Positions 61,441 to 64,000 of a stretch of 64,000 nucleotides of DNA are shown in pieces. This DNA is from Blasia pusilla (taxonomy: Eukaryota; Marchantiophyta; Marchantiopsida; Blasiales). Where the stretch lies: assembly GCA_050084515.1 (NCBI GenBank), contig CM114275.1, positions 23,870,001 to 23,934,000 on the forward strand, given 5' to 3'. A program made the translations under genes and the position numbers. How positions within the stretch are numbered: position 1 is the stretch's first letter; each line of letters begins with the position of its first letter. The notes below the pieces were generated by a model. The model did no database searches. It was not told the origin of the DNA and worked only from the letters and a program-made list of their open reading frames with translations.

Positions 61441-64000
61441 AACATTTTTATGAAGATCTAAGACATACAACATACAAAGAGAATTTAACAAAGAGTACTT
61501 GTTAACACCAATAATGATATACATCATAGAATATATCTTATAATGAATAATACTACTCATCATCATACCACAAGAATTTAATACTATATTTCTTGGCTTG
61601 GATATTTTGTAGGGTTATTTGTGGAAAGTGTACATTAGACTAGAGAGGGATATCAATCATTCCCCACATTCAATAACTAGGTAAGAGACTAGATGAAAGA
61701 GATTTCCTAGCTTGTCCATAAGAATAGGTTAGTCCAACATGCATATCCTTGAAAGATCTTACGAAACGAGTCGCAATTGCAAATCAAAGAAGTAACTACC
61801 CCCAATAATTTAGACTAAATCAATTGGGCAAGAACCTTGAAACTATCATGGCAATATAATAATACTAGTGGAAGAAATTGCAATGCACAGATTTAATGGG
61901 AATTTTTTTCGTGAATAATTTTAAATTTTTGAAATTCTAATTTTACATCAATTTTGAACAATCAGTTGGATAGATTAAAAATAAAAAATTTACAAAATAA
62001 AAATATGTAAACATGGGGATAAAACATATCATAGGTACAACAACCACCAAGCCCAACTATGTATTGCGCACTTGGGACAACAAATTCATGCAAAAGTTAC
62101 ACATATGACTCACATCACAATCTTGCACATGAATTCTTTCATGTACGTAGGCATATGGTATTTTCATCGCCAATCAACTGAAAAAATTGAGTATGAAACC
62201 TTGGTTTTGGTACTTTAATATTGATTGGGAGGAAATTAAATTATTTACCGAATTGGAAAGAAGATTGAAAAAAATTATTATTACATTGATTGATAGGATA
62301 AGAGAGTAGGATTAATACATAGGGAGTGGGAAAAAATCTTAATGCCAAGGAAGAATACGGAGGGTTCATAGACAAGTGCCAAGACGGAGTGGAATAAATC
62401 CAACGACTCACATCTCTATTCTCATCTACGGTTGAGATTTTGTCACATAATAACTTGCATTGCATTGTGGAGCCTCTGCAGTAAGAATCCATATGCCACT
62501 ACGTGGTGGCAACAAGAGAGAGAATTGATTTACATGTCCTAGTAGTAGGGGCTATTAAGAACGTCATGAAGAAGTGGCTTGGAATTAGCCAAATCTGACG
62601 ATATTGTGGTTACGTCCCCGTAGAATCCTGAACAGTCCTATGCATAGAATCTTCAACAATCCTATGCACTCGCCAAGTTATCTCAACGTGATAGTTTAAA
62701 CTTTAGTGTTCATACCTAATGTGCCCAATAGACAAAGTGTGAGAGCATACATCTTTCTCGAGACATCGGGAAGATCATAGGGTAAGGGAGCAAGTTTTTC
62801 CATTCTAGTATGGAAAGTGAAATTATGTCTACATGTAGTAAAAAAGAGTTTAACAATTCTAGGATTGAAGCTTTCTAAAATTCAATGAAAATCTTCTTTC
62901 TTTTTCAGGACTATTTTAATAAGTGAATTTATTTTCAAAAAATTAAGAAGAAACTTTACTCTTTATGGGCTTCCAACCCCTCCCTCACATCTATCCATCC
63001 TCGGGTTAGGTCTAGGAGGGTGAGAGTCGAATTAACCAAAGATGGGCACTTGGGTAAAAGTGGACTTATCAAATAGGGTTTATCAAAGGGGCCAGTTGCT
63101 TTAAGGGGGAGGAGTTGCCCATTGGTTTAGTAAGAGAACATAAAAATTTCTTTCTTGTTCCACAAGAGAATTCCCGAGAGGGATAATTAACTCAACCTCA
63201 TGTTAGAATAACGCGAGAAACGTCTCCGATGGTTATTTCATGTCAACTCGAGAAGTAAAATTTTCAAAGGTTCTAAAGACCATTTCTTCTCTTGCAAGAA
63301 ATTTTATAACGTTCAGTATCTATGACTATGGCACAATTTTACTTGACCTGAAGAAAGCCGGAGGAGACGCATCGCATCCATACTTTTATTTACACATCAA
63401 ACTGTACAGTTTGTTTGCCAGAATTCGCATTGCACGCGAGATCTTGCAAAACGATTTAGGGGAGGCATTAATGCGTTTCAATTTTTGGGCCACGCTATGG
63501 TTCTCTAATATCGTTCAAGCAGACAAAGTCGATATCATTCACATTTTCTTGGTTTTCTCTCGGGTTTGATCGCACCCTCATGCGAATGAAGCCCTCGAAT
63601 ATGTACGTTGCAAAGCATAAACAGGAAAGTATAATTGTTCAATGTGGTTTCGTGATGAGAGAATGTACTCTCATTCAGTCGTGCCTGTGGTAGTCCCGGA
63701 CTGCAGAAAGAGATTGCTCAATCAAAACCCGTATGATACATGTGACGCCGCAGTCGTCTCTTGACAATATCCAGAGAGTCCAGTTGTGTATGCCCACTGA
63801 TGCATCACAAGATCCGCATGTACAAAATCTGGAGGTGTGCACCGTTTCTCCGTAGGGTATGGAACGCGCATGCGCGGGTGTTGCAACTGCATACCTTGTT
63901 GATTCCGCAGCTCAACTGACATAATTCGAGCGCTGGCAGATTCCAACCCTCTCATCTTCGTCAGGAGCAAAAAAGAACTCGGATTAGATGATTTTGGTGG
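61441..64000. other. AT-rich stretch, no supported gene
   Basis: No recognisable coding sequence up to about 63200. A 109-codon open frame at 63240-63569 (plus) and an 82-codon frame at 63722-63970 (minus) have no family resemblance. The rise in G+C after 63570 could mark the edge of a gene beyond the window. Confidence 0.4.

Overview
The window looks like nuclear DNA of a land plant or close algal relative (streptophyte). It is gene-poor and AT-rich, with long microsatellites. Three multi-exon or spliced genes can be read in full, and they sit in a sea of broken retrotransposons. The plant assignment rests on a plant-type MBF1, a plant-type secreted TolB-like protein, copia and gypsy elements of plant style, and GT-AG introns of ordinary length. 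A DNMT3-type methyltransferase inside a retrotransposon, and an EF-hand-less CaMK gene, lean towards an early-diverging lineage (bryophyte, lycophyte, fern or streptophyte alga). That part is inference.

Intact genes. (1) MBF1 transcriptional coactivator on the minus strand (3771-5404, four exons, 147 residues). (2) A CaM-kinase-like Ser/Thr kinase on the plus strand (33703-38965, eleven exons, 470 residues, every junction in phase). (3) A secreted TolB/DPP6-N-like beta-propeller protein on the plus strand (41950-44678, two exons, 768 residues). A fragment at 14699-15447 resembles the N-terminus of a plant membrane-anchored synaptotagmin-like (NTMC2-type) protein.

Mobile DNA, left to right: a degraded unknown coding relic at 11.4-12.1 kb; a CACTA-like terminus at 12.9 kb; a dead LINE at 17.4-21.5 kb (minus); a broken Ty3/gypsy copy at about 22.8-27.75 kb (plus, 'copy 1'), with a large insertion in gag; and a nested stack at 46.3-59.7 kb. 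The stack reads from outside in: a long foldback (inverted repeat) element, split by a complete Ty1/copia element (46535-58908, 312-bp LTRs, target duplication ATAAC), split in turn by a second Ty3/gypsy copy of the same family (48179-55627, minus, 'copy 2').

The most interesting system is the gypsy family. Copy 2 encodes, in order, a retropepsin, a C5 cytosine DNA methyltransferase domain in canonical motif order with DNMT3-like features, reverse transcriptase, RNase H, integrase, and a C-terminal PHD finger in the place where chromoviruses carry a chromodomain. Copy 1 keeps gag with two zinc knuckles, a protease and the first motif of the same methyltransferase, so the methyltransferase belongs to the family and not to one chance insertion. 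Both copies are inactivated by frameshifts, stops and deletions. Both end in a full LTR followed directly by the start of another LTR. In copy 2 this suggests insertion of a two-LTR circle broken within one LTR.

The remaining stretches (1-2.6, 6.3-9.2, 27.8-32.3, 39-41.9 and 61.4-64 kb) are AT-rich and hold no gene that could be supported. No tRNA, rRNA or CRISPR array was found. All reading was by eye; no alignment, search or splice prediction was run.
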